Shown piece by piece: positions 44,950 through 55,790 of a DNA stretch of 64,000 bases; position 1 is the first letter of the stretch, and every line of letters begins with the position of its first letter. The notes beneath the pieces are model-generated. The model did not search any database, was not told where the DNA came from, and worked only from the letters and a program-made list of their open reading frames with translations. The position numbers and the translations under genes were made by a program. The stretch is from Gyromitra esculenta (taxonomy: Eukaryota > Ascomycota > Pezizomycetes > Pezizales > Discinaceae). The stretch lies in assembly GCA_038503075.1 (NCBI GenBank), contig JBCAML010000021.1, positions 1,240,001-1,304,000 of the forward strand, read 5' to 3'.

Positions 44950-45598
44950 TTATATTTGTGTATTGAAGACCAGCGCATCCAATAGCAATATATGTCCGCG
45001 AATATTCTTCGGCAGTTCCTCCAGAACTGGCATTTCTCCGCCGCGTATGATATGGATGCGCAGCAACTCGCTAGAACCGTCGTTACAGATTGGAGCGGGT
45101 ATCGGTTTCCCACGAAGGTTCTTAAGCACTGCACAGGAGTTGAATAGCTCAGCTCTAGGGTTAGTCGCTGGTTTAATTGAGCTATAACTGTTGATTGCAC
45201 TTTTGAAATACTGGTTTCGTATCAGATTTCTTCTAGCTATATTCCGATACGATAGACTTCTGTTTGAGTTTTTTGGTGTCCTTTTATTAGGCCCTCGGTA
45301 CTCGAAATCCTTCTTTTTGGATAGTATTGAGTATAGTTCTCCTCTGGTTTGAAACTCATTACTGTGGTGATAGGTTCTGTCCTCCTGTTTGATGGTCCAC
45401 TGCTGCGAATGTCCAATATTTCTCTCTAGCAATGGAAAATAAGTGATCCTGGGAGATGATCACTGGTACATTGATTACCATAGGAGGTCGTCCAACCCGG
45501 GGCTTGGAAGGTGTACTATAATAGAGTGGTAGTAAAAGCTGTAGTGATTGTGTATTAGCTAGGAGGTTGTTGGATAGGGTAAAAGGATTGAATTTCAT
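44950..45598 (-). pseudogene. Orphan gene with apparent frameshift
   Basis: The upstream frame from ATG 45598 (MKFNPFTLSNNLLANT, then PPMVINVPVIISQDHLF) runs to 45359. A second frame continues to 44950 with ordered sequence (AVLKNLRGKPIPAPIC, LRIHIIRGGEMPVLEELP). The two overlap around 45360-45430 and are one base out of phase. I found no intron that joins them, so a one-base indel (real damage or an assembly error) is the simplest reading. The product would be about 215 aa. No family is recognised. Confidence 0.4.
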
Positions 45599-45669
45599 TA
45601 CGGTTTGTGCAAATCCGAAGTTCGTCGACTGCTAACTCCATGGCATGATCATGTGCGTGATCACGCGTT

Positions 45670-45690
45670 GCTGAGCCAATCAGGACTAGA
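45670..45690. promoter_or_regulatory. CCAAT box in a divergent promoter
   Basis: The motif gagccaatcagg lies between the divergent genes starting at 45598 (minus) and 45945 (plus), about 265 nt before the plus-strand start. It matches the extended CCAATCAG site of the fungal HAP/CBC complex. A palindromic gatcacgc-type stretch precedes it. Confidence 0.4.
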
Positions 45691-45944
45691 GCTATTCGGG
45701 AACATATAGAACAAACGCAAACGATCGATTCACCTCAACACAGACCTCACTTTTCGGCATCAATCTACTGAAAGGGCGCTCTCCATCGCTGTGGAGTATA
45801 ATCGATTGCGAAAACGAGAGAGTATTTCCAAAAGGTATGGATCTCTGACTTTCGACCCATCCCCCAATTACCGTAGAAGAATTCGATATACGCTTTGAAT
45901 TCTACTAAATTCGGAATTTTCTAGCATTCTACGCACTCGATTCA

Positions 45945-47475
45945 ATGGCAAAGTTCGCCCGATGCCCATTCGTTGTGGACCCATCCATAAGTTCCTCCGC
46001 TCCCCCTCCGTTTGACCCCTCTGCTCCACGGCTTCACTACGCCGACATATGGTTGGAACTCAACCATTATATGCAACACGAGGCTTCGTTTGGACAGGCG
46101 AGCTACACCGCAAAGAAAAAGGTTTTGGTAAAGCAAAGTCTTTTAGAGAACCCCAGGCTCAAAACATTGATGGATCCAATGAATACAGTGGTCGGTGAGA
46201 CCCTTGCGGCCAGGCCTGAAAGGCCACCAAGCCCAGTGATCGCTCAAGGTCTGATGGATCTGGGGAAGGGAAGACGCGCAAGGCAAGAAACTTTTTGCCT
46301 AACGATATCATGTTCATTTGCTAATACTTCTAACTAGGGGATTGGAAAACATGGAGGGGAGAAACCCACAGGCTGGCATGAAAGCTTTGTATCCGCAGCA
46401 GCTCGCTCATAAACTGCGGAATGACTATATCCGTTTCGACTCAACGCTTAATCACTCCTATGGGGATGCCCTTGCAGGGTACAATGATTATCCTGTAGGT
46501 GGTTTTAGGCATGAGGGTGGAAGCGAGCATGGAGAAATGTGTGCTTACCAACATCCTGCTACTTTCGAGGTTAGACGCGAGGTATCCGCAGCCTTTCAGA
46601 AGCCAAAGCCTAACGTGTGTTTCCAGCAGAACTACGACAACGCAGTCCCTGGTCCAGACGAATACCAGCAGTTCGCTACCGCAGAAGGGGCTCAATGTGA
46701 TTGGAGAGGGTGGACATATCCAGAACCCGAATTCCTTCATTTCCAAGAGCCGAATGCGGATATCCAAGATTACTGCGAGGATATTTTCCCCATCTCAACT
46801 GAACACCAGTCGCTTTCTCTAGCAGCAGGATATGGAAATGAGTATACATATCGGGTACCCAATGTCCTCTTCCATGAGCTACAGCCCAACGCAAATCTGC
46901 AGCTGCATCAAGATAATGAGAGGCCTATGCACGATGTCTTCATGTCTAACTTCAACGCTTTGAATGACCCACTACCTCCAACCCAGAAAATCGGTCCGCC
47001 TGACATGTTCTCCCAGGATCAGGCTCCAAATCCCGTTCCACGCAAACTCCAAGGCCATTACAACTCTCAGTCTCTGATGCCGGCTGTGCAAGCTCCGGTT
47101 CAACAGCGTGTGTCCAGTGATATTTACCCTGCGGTCTACGTCCCTCATTTAGCCTCGATCGATGCTGTTCATTTGGCCCCCGTTAGTGCTCCTCCTGTGG
47201 CCCCAAGCCCTCTGCGCTCAGCGACTTCTCCTAAAGTCACTATCGCGAACAAACCAAAGGATAATATACCAACGAAGAGCAATAAACCGAAGAGGGTTGG
47301 AAAGCCGAAGAAACCCAACACGCCTCAGAAATTCAACACGTTGGAGAGAGTCTACACATCTGAGACGGCCACCCCCATCAAGAAGACCAGCCCGGATGGA
47401 ATGAGCGTTAGGGAGAGAAGGCTATCTAAGTTGCGGGAAGGCACTAGAAGGAGCACCAGACATGCTGCTAAGTAA
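45945..47475 (+). CDS. Orphan Pro-rich basic protein, 491 aa, with GC-AG intron
   Basis: Two exons: 45945-46282 and 46338-47475. The 55-nt intron starts GCAAGA after AAG and ends CTAACTAG; no GT donor gives an in-phase join, so a GC donor is inferred. The protein starts MAKFARCPFVVDPSIS. Residues 30-110 look folded (YADIWLELNHYMQHEASFG, KVLVKQSLLENPRLKTLM). Residues 115-375 are Gln/Pro/Asn-rich and disordered. The last 90 residues are very basic with Lys-Pro steps (KPKRVGKPKKPNTP) and end RERRLSKLREGTRRSTRHAAK-like, as in nuclear DNA-binding tails. Location in the nucleus is inferred. No family is recognised. Confidence 0.7.
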
Positions 47476-48572
47476 CGCGGATCAGACCGCCAGTCGCTTA
47501 GAAACCCGTTACTATCATCCTCCGGTTTGATACAGTATTGGTTGGATTGATGGAGATAATTTTGGTCATATCTAGTTGGTAAAGGGCTTGTTTGATATGA
47601 AGAAACACTGTGATCAAGTTTTCAATAGTGGGGAATAACTGGAAGTTTCACAGCTGGCTATGATACGAAGCAGTTACGTTCCTTACATGTTACAATAGGT
47701 GGTCATTTAATGCCCTCGACTTTCTTTTCTTACCACTTGGGAAATGTAATATCTGTGAACAAAACTATCGCTCGCCCTTTGCTCTCAAAGTTTGAAATAG
47801 TTAGCTAGTAATTCGCTCAGTGAACAAAACGTGCTGTAGAGAATGTTGCACCTCAAAGAAGATACTGATGAATAACTGGCTTGAAGAGATTGGACGCAAT
47901 AAATCGTCTCTGCCGTCTCCAATCATTGCGATAAGCCTCTGTTCTCTAAGGCGTTTAAGGGCACCAATACTCTCGCGGTAGTTAAGCTCTGCTGAAGAAT
48001 ACGACATTTTCGCACTGTTTTGAGGCCATCTTCAGAGAGAAAAGAGGAGTGAGATGAGAGCTACAATCTTTGAATGATGGTGCAGCCGAACCGCATGGTC
48101 CGCATTATTAATTCGTTGGAGTTTCTACATAGTACGGGTAGAAAGTTAGGTATCTCGAACCAAGCTTAATAACGTAGGACGACCAGATTCAACTTCCACT
48201 CAGCATCCAATAATATTCGAGTTCCAACACACCCTTTCTATCCACGGACCCTTCCGCTATGGTGCAAGTAAATATGCCTGGATAGCTAATCCTGTTCTAG
48301 GATATCCGAAGTGCTCATTTAAAGTATACCGCAAACAGATTAAATGTAGTCTCCCGCTGTTTTTACAGCTATAGTATTATTGTAAAGCATGGTAAATACC
48401 ACCCAAAGCGAACGCCTGCTTAAATATTCTCACTCATCAGTCATCAAACAAACCAAGATCTGACCCGCTCCAACCCTTGAACCACTAAACGCTATCTACA
48501 AATATACATTAAGAAACAGCACGTTACTTCCATTTGAACTTCCGCCCAAATCGATCCTCTTCTGAATTCACC
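47476..48572. other. Intergenic region, weak minus-strand frame
   Basis: A 68-codon minus-strand frame (48007-47801, MSYSSAELNYRESIGALKRL) has protein-like helical sequence but no support beyond that. 48400-48570 is the likely promoter of the small Cys/His protein. Confidence 0.4.
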
Positions 48573-48773
48573 ATGTGCACACACGTTTTCGTTCTCTACG
48601 TACAGTGCGGTCACAAAGGAAAGAGACTCTTCAAAGAATGTCATGCAGCGCGCAACGATCCTCGCAGAGCATGCTGGGGTGTAAAGACACAGCTGCTGGA
48701 CCCATCCAACGGGGAACCGGTAACAGAGTCTGTCACTTTCGAAAAGTGTCCTCTGTGCATACAGCGTGGATAG
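48573..48773 (+). CDS. Small Cys/His-rich protein, 66 aa
   Basis: The chosen start is the ATG at 48573 (MCTHVFVLYVQCGHKGK); an upstream in-frame codon exists, but the Cys-containing N-terminus is the usual beginning of this kind of fungal mini-protein. Cys and His are spaced as C-x-H ... CGH ... ECH ... C ... CPLC. The pattern resembles a short zinc-binding module seen in many small fungal proteins of unknown function (MC-x-H...CGH start). No signal peptide, so intracellular. Function unknown. Confidence 0.65.
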   Translation: MCTHVFVLYVQCGHKGKRLFKECHAARNDPRRACWGVKTQLLDPSNGEPVTESVTFEKCPLCIQRG

Positions 48774-50548
48774 TAGGAGTTTTTATAGCGGCTACGAAAG
48801 TTCAGGCAGTAAAATTTAAAGGTCAGAAGTATAATCGGGGAACTATTCTACGGTGTTGAAATTCTTGATCTTTATAGTTTTTTTTTTTCTGTCGTAGTCT
48901 TCTATAAGTTAGTTTTGCCTAGATGTACGGAGATCCGGATACGGAGTCCTATATACTAGTCAATCCAATATATTAACGGGTTAGGAAACTGAAAAGCTGA
49001 AAAAGATATTGTTAAATCATTAGATCTTGGTGCTTCTTAATGACTAGCTTCCGCAACGGTCTTCTAGTAGTGATTGGGATTTTCTCCTTGTGGAGCGCTA
49101 GCGCGACTAATTGAGGTTTGGAGTTGGTTTGACCATCAGCGTGTTCTCCTTACCTTAAGTGTGTTAACCCAAACACCTACTGTATAAGCAGCCGCGAGCT
49201 CTTGTATGACGATATACCCAGATCACTAGTATCCGAAGGATCTTAGAAGCCCTTCAATTGTTCCTATTCTCAACCGCAGGATTTGAAGCCTCTAAATTCT
49301 TATTTCCTTTCTATGGAGCCTCTACCGTTACCCCAAACCGCATGTGCATTAGCCAAATATCAATATTTTTTCCTCGACCTAAAGCTCGGAATCATAGTTC
49401 TTAACTTCTGACCCTCAATTACCATTTTTTAGTTTCTAGTCACATGTGGGGGCCGCCAGGATAATTGAGGCTGCAAGTGTGTTCGCTCTGTTGTGCAATC
49501 ATGGCTTTACCAGTGTTGTTATTGCTTTAAACCCACTGGAGGATGCCTCTAAGATCTTGGGTTTATTTTTGTCGCTCTTAGTTGCTCTCCAATTTTTTAT
49601 TTCTCCAATCCATTGATATACCGGATCGGTTGGTATAGGCTTCCGTGAAGGTGTCAGTGTCTCGCTTTGTTTATCAAGTGAGAGGTATTCTAGCCGAGCT
49701 GGATATATCTCTATGAATCTGCCGTTTAGAATACTTTACACATAGAAATCATATAAACGATTATTAGACAAGCTATTAAATATTTAAGGCTTCGGGCTTT
49801 CTCACTTTTGAGAGAATTAAACTTTTACTATTAGTATCCTGATACTTTTTTAGCACTAAAGTACTCAACCAAAGAGCAGTACTACGTATAAGCGGACAAA
49901 TACAGACCTTCGCCAAGGGGGTGATTACTGGAATATATGCTATGCCACTTAAAGAGAATTTAGTGTAGAATTTTCTCTGTGAGTGGACTCTAACATCCTC
50001 AACCGACTCATCTTCCCCTCATAGTTCATTGTAAGTCATCTTAAAGAGGTATAAAAACTCAATACCCTCTTAAGAATTGTTTATCTTTACCCAGCTTCGA
50101 CGGTGCTTCTCTCTCAGAGATTGTTTCTTCAGATATATAATCCAGATTCAGAAATAACATGTGTATCTACAACACGACATTTGCTCGTTCTAAATCAAAA
50201 TATTTAATTTAAGGTCACTGAAACGCCTATCGAGACTAGCCTCTTTTTTTGCTGCTATCTGCTTAGTATCGATAGGATCTGGCCTGGCAACTCTCTTTGC
50301 TAACCTGCAATATCACCCCTTACTCCCTTATCTAACCTTAGGACATCTTATACATTACTCTCGGAGGCGGATCTCGACCAGGTTATCTGAACGAGCTGAC
50401 GTAGATGAAGTTGATATTCCATCCGCCCTTCTCATAGTAAGAATAACGATATTTCACAGCTATATGCTAGGTCCTTTGTTTGACTGCATCCGTCTCTGAC
50501 AGCTTTAGAGCATCTCAATCACCACAGACAGTGACTGATGAGATAAGT
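48774..50548. other. AT-rich region without genes
   Basis: A T-run near 48880 and short frames only. The sequence is stop-rich in all frames, as expected for long-decayed DNA. Confidence 0.5.
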
Positions 50549-50830
50549 TCATTGCAGTGACCGGAAGTGTAGGCAGCTATAATTCGGCAGTGGGGCTGTC
50601 AGAGCCAGAGTACTTCTCTGGTAGCATCGCAGCAAGCAATGTACCCAGCTTCGAGGTTGATGGGCCAGCCATTGGCTGTGCTTCCGCCTGCTAGCAAACG
50701 AAGTTTCATTCGTCCCCAAAGAATACCCAGACCCAGAGGACCTCTTGGTAGATGTACTCCCCGCCCATTCTGGGTCCGTGAATCCTCTCAAGGACGAAAG
50801 TGGTTTCATTCAAGCTTTCAGTGTAGGGGG
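50549..50830 (-). mobile_element. Relic of a Ty1/copia-type polyprotein (RNase H part)
   Basis: On the minus strand one frame reads GFTDPEWAGSTSTKRSSGSGYS, the start of the copia RNase H domain (pattern GYxDxDWAG...R+STSGY). A shift to another frame then gives LEAGYIACCDATREVLWL, the domain's next conserved block (EAEYxAxxxAxxExxWL). At least one frameshift and a stop separate and end the blocks. No reverse transcriptase, integrase or LTRs could be recognised nearby, so this is a short dead fragment. Confidence 0.7.
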
Positions 50831-53027
50831 ATGTCATTGTTTCATTCCCTAACTATGTCAAACAGCAGATATGCACCGGCTCACCCCAGCACCTACTCGA
50901 AGCGTAGCCTAAGTAGGCATACCTCGTTGTCCTAATGTCAGCCACGAATAAGAAACGCGAGCAAACCAACATACCTTGCAGATGCCACTACAATCCCAAA
51001 GCCTCACGTAGGACAGTATTGACTAACAAAGGCCAATACTTTTGCCCCTTAGCAGTACTAGCTGCGGGACAGGGCCAGAACAATATTTGAGGCCGATGAT
51101 CCACCCCTCGCGAGGGCGTGGCAAGATTTTAGCCGGAAAACCCTCCTTCAAGGGAAGCCAGACATAGACCCGTATGACTAGACCGGGAAGACATCGGATA
51201 CACATGTAACGGACATCGGTAATGTGCTGAAATCGTACGCACGACATATCTATATAACCATTATCCCTTACTGTTCCACACTATGAGGAGCCTAGACCAT
51301 TATGATGTACTTAAAGCCATGTGCCCTACGCCTCATATACTTGAGGCAAAGCAAGGAGTGGGACTCCATGTTTTTCCGGGGCCCTGATGCCCCATTGAGG
51401 ATATCACTCTCCAGCGAAGAAGAGCGCAATTAAAAATTCGCCAGTAATCTGACTGCTGTTTTGAAGCCGATATCTTGAAGCCGATAAGGGTGATTGATAA
51501 TTTTAGAAAACAGTTTACGGCTACTCCAGTATAGTTCTACCATCAGTATTATTACAAAACCATTGCTTGATTGCGCCCGGATCTGGGGCGTTGACCTACC
51601 TGCTACCCAATGACCAAAAATTCTTCCATTCATCGGGAAACTATTTCCCAGTGAGTGATGCCTGGTCGTATATCAAGAATATTAGCAGGTGATAGGTCTG
51701 CCTCCTTGCATTAGTTGGCTGGGGTTATCCTAGAAGAGTATTCTTGAATGAGCCCCTTGCACAGAAAACTCAAACAAGATGGGTTTATGGGGCCGGGTAA
51801 CCAACTGCGAAATCATCAAAAAGCTCACCCAGATCGCGTCACCGAGCCTAAACACATATAACTAGCCAGGCGAGAGGATCACGCCATTGGAGCTTAGGCC
51901 GTTATATACAGAGCACCTTCCTTTGTACCCCTTCGAAAGCATCACCAATCCTTTCGTTTACACCCCATTCTAGCCGGATGGTATCGAGGGCCTTCTCTCC
52001 CGAGAAAATAGCACTGGGGCCTACAGCAGCCGAGTCTCTAAATGGGCCGCCAAGAAACATTGGATCGGGCTTGGAACAATGAAGAGCGCAAGTACATCAC
52101 GAAACCCATGATTCCGGTTGAAGGAAGGCATCGTGCAAAATACTACCCAGTACGCACAGAATGGATGCACACCCATATTGGAGTAAATTAAAACGTATAC
52201 TCATCTAATATATTTCTTAACGTATGGGTAAATTTACCTAAAGGGTTCTTAGTTAGTAACTTAGCCATATGTTCGACCGGTACCAAATTCCGACTACACT
52301 TCTTACCCATTTCGTTTCCCTTGGAAATCCTCTGTGGCACGTGGACCATGGGAGTATTAGTATTCAGGAATGGTAATTGAAAGTATAAATGTCAGTTTGA
52401 GATATTCCTCCCCGTTTAGTAATCGCTAAGGAAGGAGTATAATCATCCTTGAAACTGAGGAGCTTATTCTTCATATGTCAAAAAATTTTATCACGAAATA
52501 TCACTCTTGGGCGCAAATAGAAATTGCTAAGCTTCCTAGATAACACCCTGGCGATACTAATTGACACATCGAACTTCTTCTCACAGCCTAGACAATTAAT
52601 TTCCATTTTATACAAATGAGATTTCTAGAACCGAGATGGTGAGAGCAAGGGGAGGGCGGCGCTATAATTTCGTTGCCTAAGGAGCAAGCAACAGATTATT
52701 AACACGCCCTAGCCCCGAGCCGGCGCTCTGTCCACCAGTTATAACTACGTCAATATTCTAAGATTTTGATCTTCTAATGCGTATACCGTTTTCACAAGGA
52801 AATTCAATATCAGCGCCTACAACGACTAATATAGCAAGAATCAAGGCGTCAGTTTCTTTATGAAACTATGCAGGAGTTTTAGGCGATTTGGAACCGCATT
52901 GCAAAACACCAGGCATAGGACAAGTGGTACTAGATAAACAATTGACTAATTCAAACCCATTCCTTAAATACAAGCTCGCAATCTACCCGATCTTCTCTAC
53001 AATATACATGTAGACTTAGCTATTGCT
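50831..53027. other. Decayed region around a copia relic
   Basis: Apart from the broken frame at 51779-52111, listed separately, only short frames are present. Some minus-strand frames next to the copia relic (51247-51023) may belong to the same dead element but show no recognisable motif. Confidence 0.4.
51779..52111 (+). pseudogene. Unidentified gene fragment with two TAG codons
   Basis: A 110-codon frame from ATG (MGLWGRVTNCEIIKKL) reads like protein throughout (LRPLYTEHLPLYPFESITN, IEGLLSRENSTGAYSSRV, WAAKKHWIGLGT). It is interrupted by two TAG codons near 51861 and 51972, where CAG would keep the sense. No introns remove them. Probably an old gene fragment damaged by C-to-T changes. Family not recognised. 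Confidence 0.35.
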
Positions 53028-53690
53028 CTAACACTCGTATGCGGGATCTAAGATGTTTCAATCAGTATGTATCCAAAGTTCAATCCATTCCGAGCGCCAC
53101 TTACCACAATACTCTGGACAAATACACGTCGGACAATTAATCTTGCAAGCATTCGTGCATCCACACGTCACCTGTCTCTCCGAAACCGGTAGTGCTGTGG
53201 GTACCGCCACGGTCTCAGAGCACAAATATTTAGGATCTAGCCATTTCTTCCTTTAGTGTGGCTTTTTGAAATGGAGGAGCGCTTCGAGTGCCTTACCGCA
53301 GTATTGAGGACAGATACATCCTGCTTTCTTGCAGCCCAAAATACAGTCGTTTGTGCATCCGCATGGTACTCCCGAAACTTCTGGCTCGGCGACACGCTCT
53401 ACGACCATTGTTCGCTTGGAGAGACAGCTATATTTGGGGTCTAGAAATAAAATAAAACTGTCAGCGAGGTTTCCACATTTTCGGTTTTTAAGCTATCAGG
53501 GCTCGGAAGAGTTTAATAGTTTAAACTGACCACAATATGCAGGGCAATTACATGCGCCCTTTGTAGGAACACATGAAATAGTGCAGCTATTTTGACATCC
53601 ACAGACTTCAGTTGGTTCCGCAGTAGGAGCGGCAGCGATAAAGATTGCAAAAACCGAGATTAAGAGGAGGGTAAACAGTTGGAGCTTCAT
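53028..53690 (-). CDS. Secreted protein of three nine-cysteine modules with matching phase-1 introns
   Basis: Four exons: 53690-53531, 53440-53297, 53236-53105, 53047-53028 (introns 90, 60 and 57 nt, all phase 1); 151 aa. The signal peptide is MKLQLFTLLLISVFAIFIAAA. Three repeats follow, each CGCxNxCxxxC...CxCPxYC then DPxYxC: CGCQNSCTISC, CGCTNDCILGC and CGCTNACKINC. Every intron falls in the same place, just after CPxYC, so that the next exon begins with DPKYSC, DPKYLC or DPAYEC. The last tiny exon encodes only this final block and the stop. Joining is in frame and restores nine cysteines per module. It is probably an extracellular, disulfide-rich protein (effector-like, antimicrobial or wall-associated; inference). 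No named family is recognised. Confidence 0.82.
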
Positions 53691-54831
53691 TACGAATTGA
53701 AGGTTTAGGAAGGTTCACTCCTGCTCGTTATTGCTTGATATCCACAGAATAATTCTACGTTAAAGCATGGGAAACCCTTCTATTTATCATCTTTGGTTGT
53801 CCTATAAACCATCACGGCACTTTAATCTTAAACCTATAATTATACTTTCACCTGTGCTCATTCAAGTGCCGGCAGACCCAATACCAGCATCAAGCATTAC
53901 ACAAACCCTCAAAAGCTCATTTTCGCACACGGTTTACTTTCATCCGAGGCTCACCAACTCTAACTCTGTAGCCATTGGACCTAGTAGACGCTGTGTTACT
54001 TTCATCTAGGGTAAGACACTTTAAATTCACCCCATCCGGCAAGATCATCTAACGGTCAGCCTTCAGCCTTACCTACAGTCGAGTGATGATCCCCCAGAGG
54101 AATAATTTTCGGATAAAGGAACTCCATATACCTGTAGCCTTCTTTACTATTCTACAATTTCGAGACGTCACTCCCGATGTACTGAGGCGCTGCATGAGGC
54201 TGCCCTTTCCCGGCTCGCTACACGAAGGACCCCTGCTCTGGCATCCTACCCTTCATGGCACTTTTAGGCACGGTTCGACTTCGGTTCTGCTTGTTACACA
54301 ACATTGCATCTATTGATTTCAATCAAATTGGTTATTATTATTCGTGCGACGATCGATTGTGCTGTGACCATCTCTCTAGTTCGCTCCCACTCGCAAACTA
54401 CCAACATAAAATTCAGAATTTAAAGTCTACACTGAATCTTGGATTGCTTTCTAATCCGAAATTCAAGAATGAAGGATTACCCACCAATCGTGATTAGTCC
54501 GCACCAGTCCAAAACCAGGGTGATAGATTAACCTCCAGACCTCTCCCTACCACCAGAAAACATGCGATACGGTGTCGTATTCACCCGGTAAGCAAGGCGA
54601 TAAGGGAGCTAGCAGGTTAGCATGCCTTATTGGGTTACATTTGCTCTCTCAGGTTGCGCAATGCTCGGGTCAGATTTAGGCGCTGGCCATAAATTGCAAC
54701 GCCAATAAAACCAATGAATTGTAATTAATTATACTATTCGACAACTGTTGATAGAGATGAGAATGGGTAGGAGGGTTAGTATTTTGCGCTATGTTGCAGT
54801 TAACTTACTGGATTAAATAATACTAACATAG
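53691..54831. other. Intergenic region
   Basis: Contains the promoter of the cysteine-module gene and a possible first exon of the next frame (MRYGVVFT at 54561-54584, followed by GTAAGC), which however does not join in phase to the exon at 54832. Nothing else is supported. Confidence 0.4.
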
Positions 54832-55197
54832 GCGGATCCACTACCATTTCCATTAACCGGAGATACTATTGCACGTTCCGGAACCATTGTAGCAGTACTA
54901 TACTCTCCCAACCAAACCACGGGAATAGCAACCATTCTGCCCGACGTCGCACAGAAGCTGTATCATAATACGAGGATGTATGGTTTCATCCCCCAGTTAC
55001 CCCCATCTTCCAAGGAATTTCTAGATGAATTATGCAATTTATATTTCGCAAACGATGGTAGCAGCCACGATTTAGGCCTAGATCGTTGGGATCATCCTTC
55101 CGGGCCGTTATGTGAGGTCCATGTGTTGTCAGGCTACACAAAGAACCCCACCATGACCATTGGCAGGGATCTGAATGCCAAGAGGCTTGGACTGTGA
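54832..55197 (+). CDS. Probable last exon or fragment of an orphan protein
   Basis: An open frame of 121 codons directly follows a strong 3' splice signal (TACTAACATAG). It is protein-like throughout: ADPLPFPLTGDTIARSG, VAVLYSPNQTTGIATILP, SSKEFLDELCNLYF, LCEVHVLSGYTKN. An upstream ATG-containing exon could not be joined in phase: the candidate at 54561 (MRYGVVFT, donor GTAAGC) is off by one base. An internal ATG at 54979 would give a shorter protein. It may be the 3' part of a gene with a lost or unseen first exon, or a gene broken by one indel. No family is recognised. Confidence 0.4.
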   Translation, partial: ADPLPFPLTGDTIARSGTIVAVLYSPNQTTGIATILPDVAQKLYHNTRMYGFIPQLPPSSKEFLDELCNLYFANDGSSHDLGLDRWDHPSGPLCEVHVLSGYTKNPTMTIGRDLNAKRLGL

Positions 55198-55609
55198 GCA
55201 GAGACATCAGTTCCAGGATATACACGGTACTAAATGCCTGAAGCTACATACCTTTCAACACTGAATAGAGAATAGTAGGGAATTGTGAGCGATATTATTG
55301 CAGTCGATATTCGGGAGACCGCATGTCGGTTAATCGGTATCAGGGCCGAAAGCATTTCTCCAAGTTATGCTTAGCCTAGAACAGGAGTTTCAATTCCCCC
55401 AACAAGCTAGGTCTAGCGACGAGAATACCAACTCCCTGAGCTTTCCAAGATTCTGGATGGTAATAAACTTAAATTTAAGGCATATATTCAAAGAATAGAT
55501 AGACAAGGCAGTGGGGTCTCCTGCTGTAGTATGGCCAAGATCCGGTAATTGTTTCTTCAACTAGTCATTTGTAGATTTGGAATCTATACGCACCACCTAC
55601 AACTGATAC

Positions 55610-55790
55610 GTAGGGCATACATGTGGAGCAGTGAAGAATATCGCAAGGCAGTGGGTATAACGAGACTTGACGGGCTTGGCTAACAAATTGATCTCCATTA
55701 GGTGGCGAAATATTGAGTTTGTGAGCCAAGCCTCGTTACACCCTTTGCCTCACGATCCCCTCCACTGCTCTATCTACATGTATAGCTGAC
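55610..55790. repeat. Imperfect foldback element, about 180 bp
   Basis: The left arm (about 55613-55688) and right arm (about 55718-55785) are inverted copies with several mismatches and a 9-nt insertion in the left arm. Shared blocks include taacgag, gcttggct.acaaa, gcagtg and catacatgt/acatgta. The spacer is about 30 nt. No coding capacity. Confidence 0.6.

Noticed and set aside
54561..54586. First exon MRYGVVFT with GTAAGC donor for the gene at 54832
   Set aside because: The join is one base out of phase and would need an indel.
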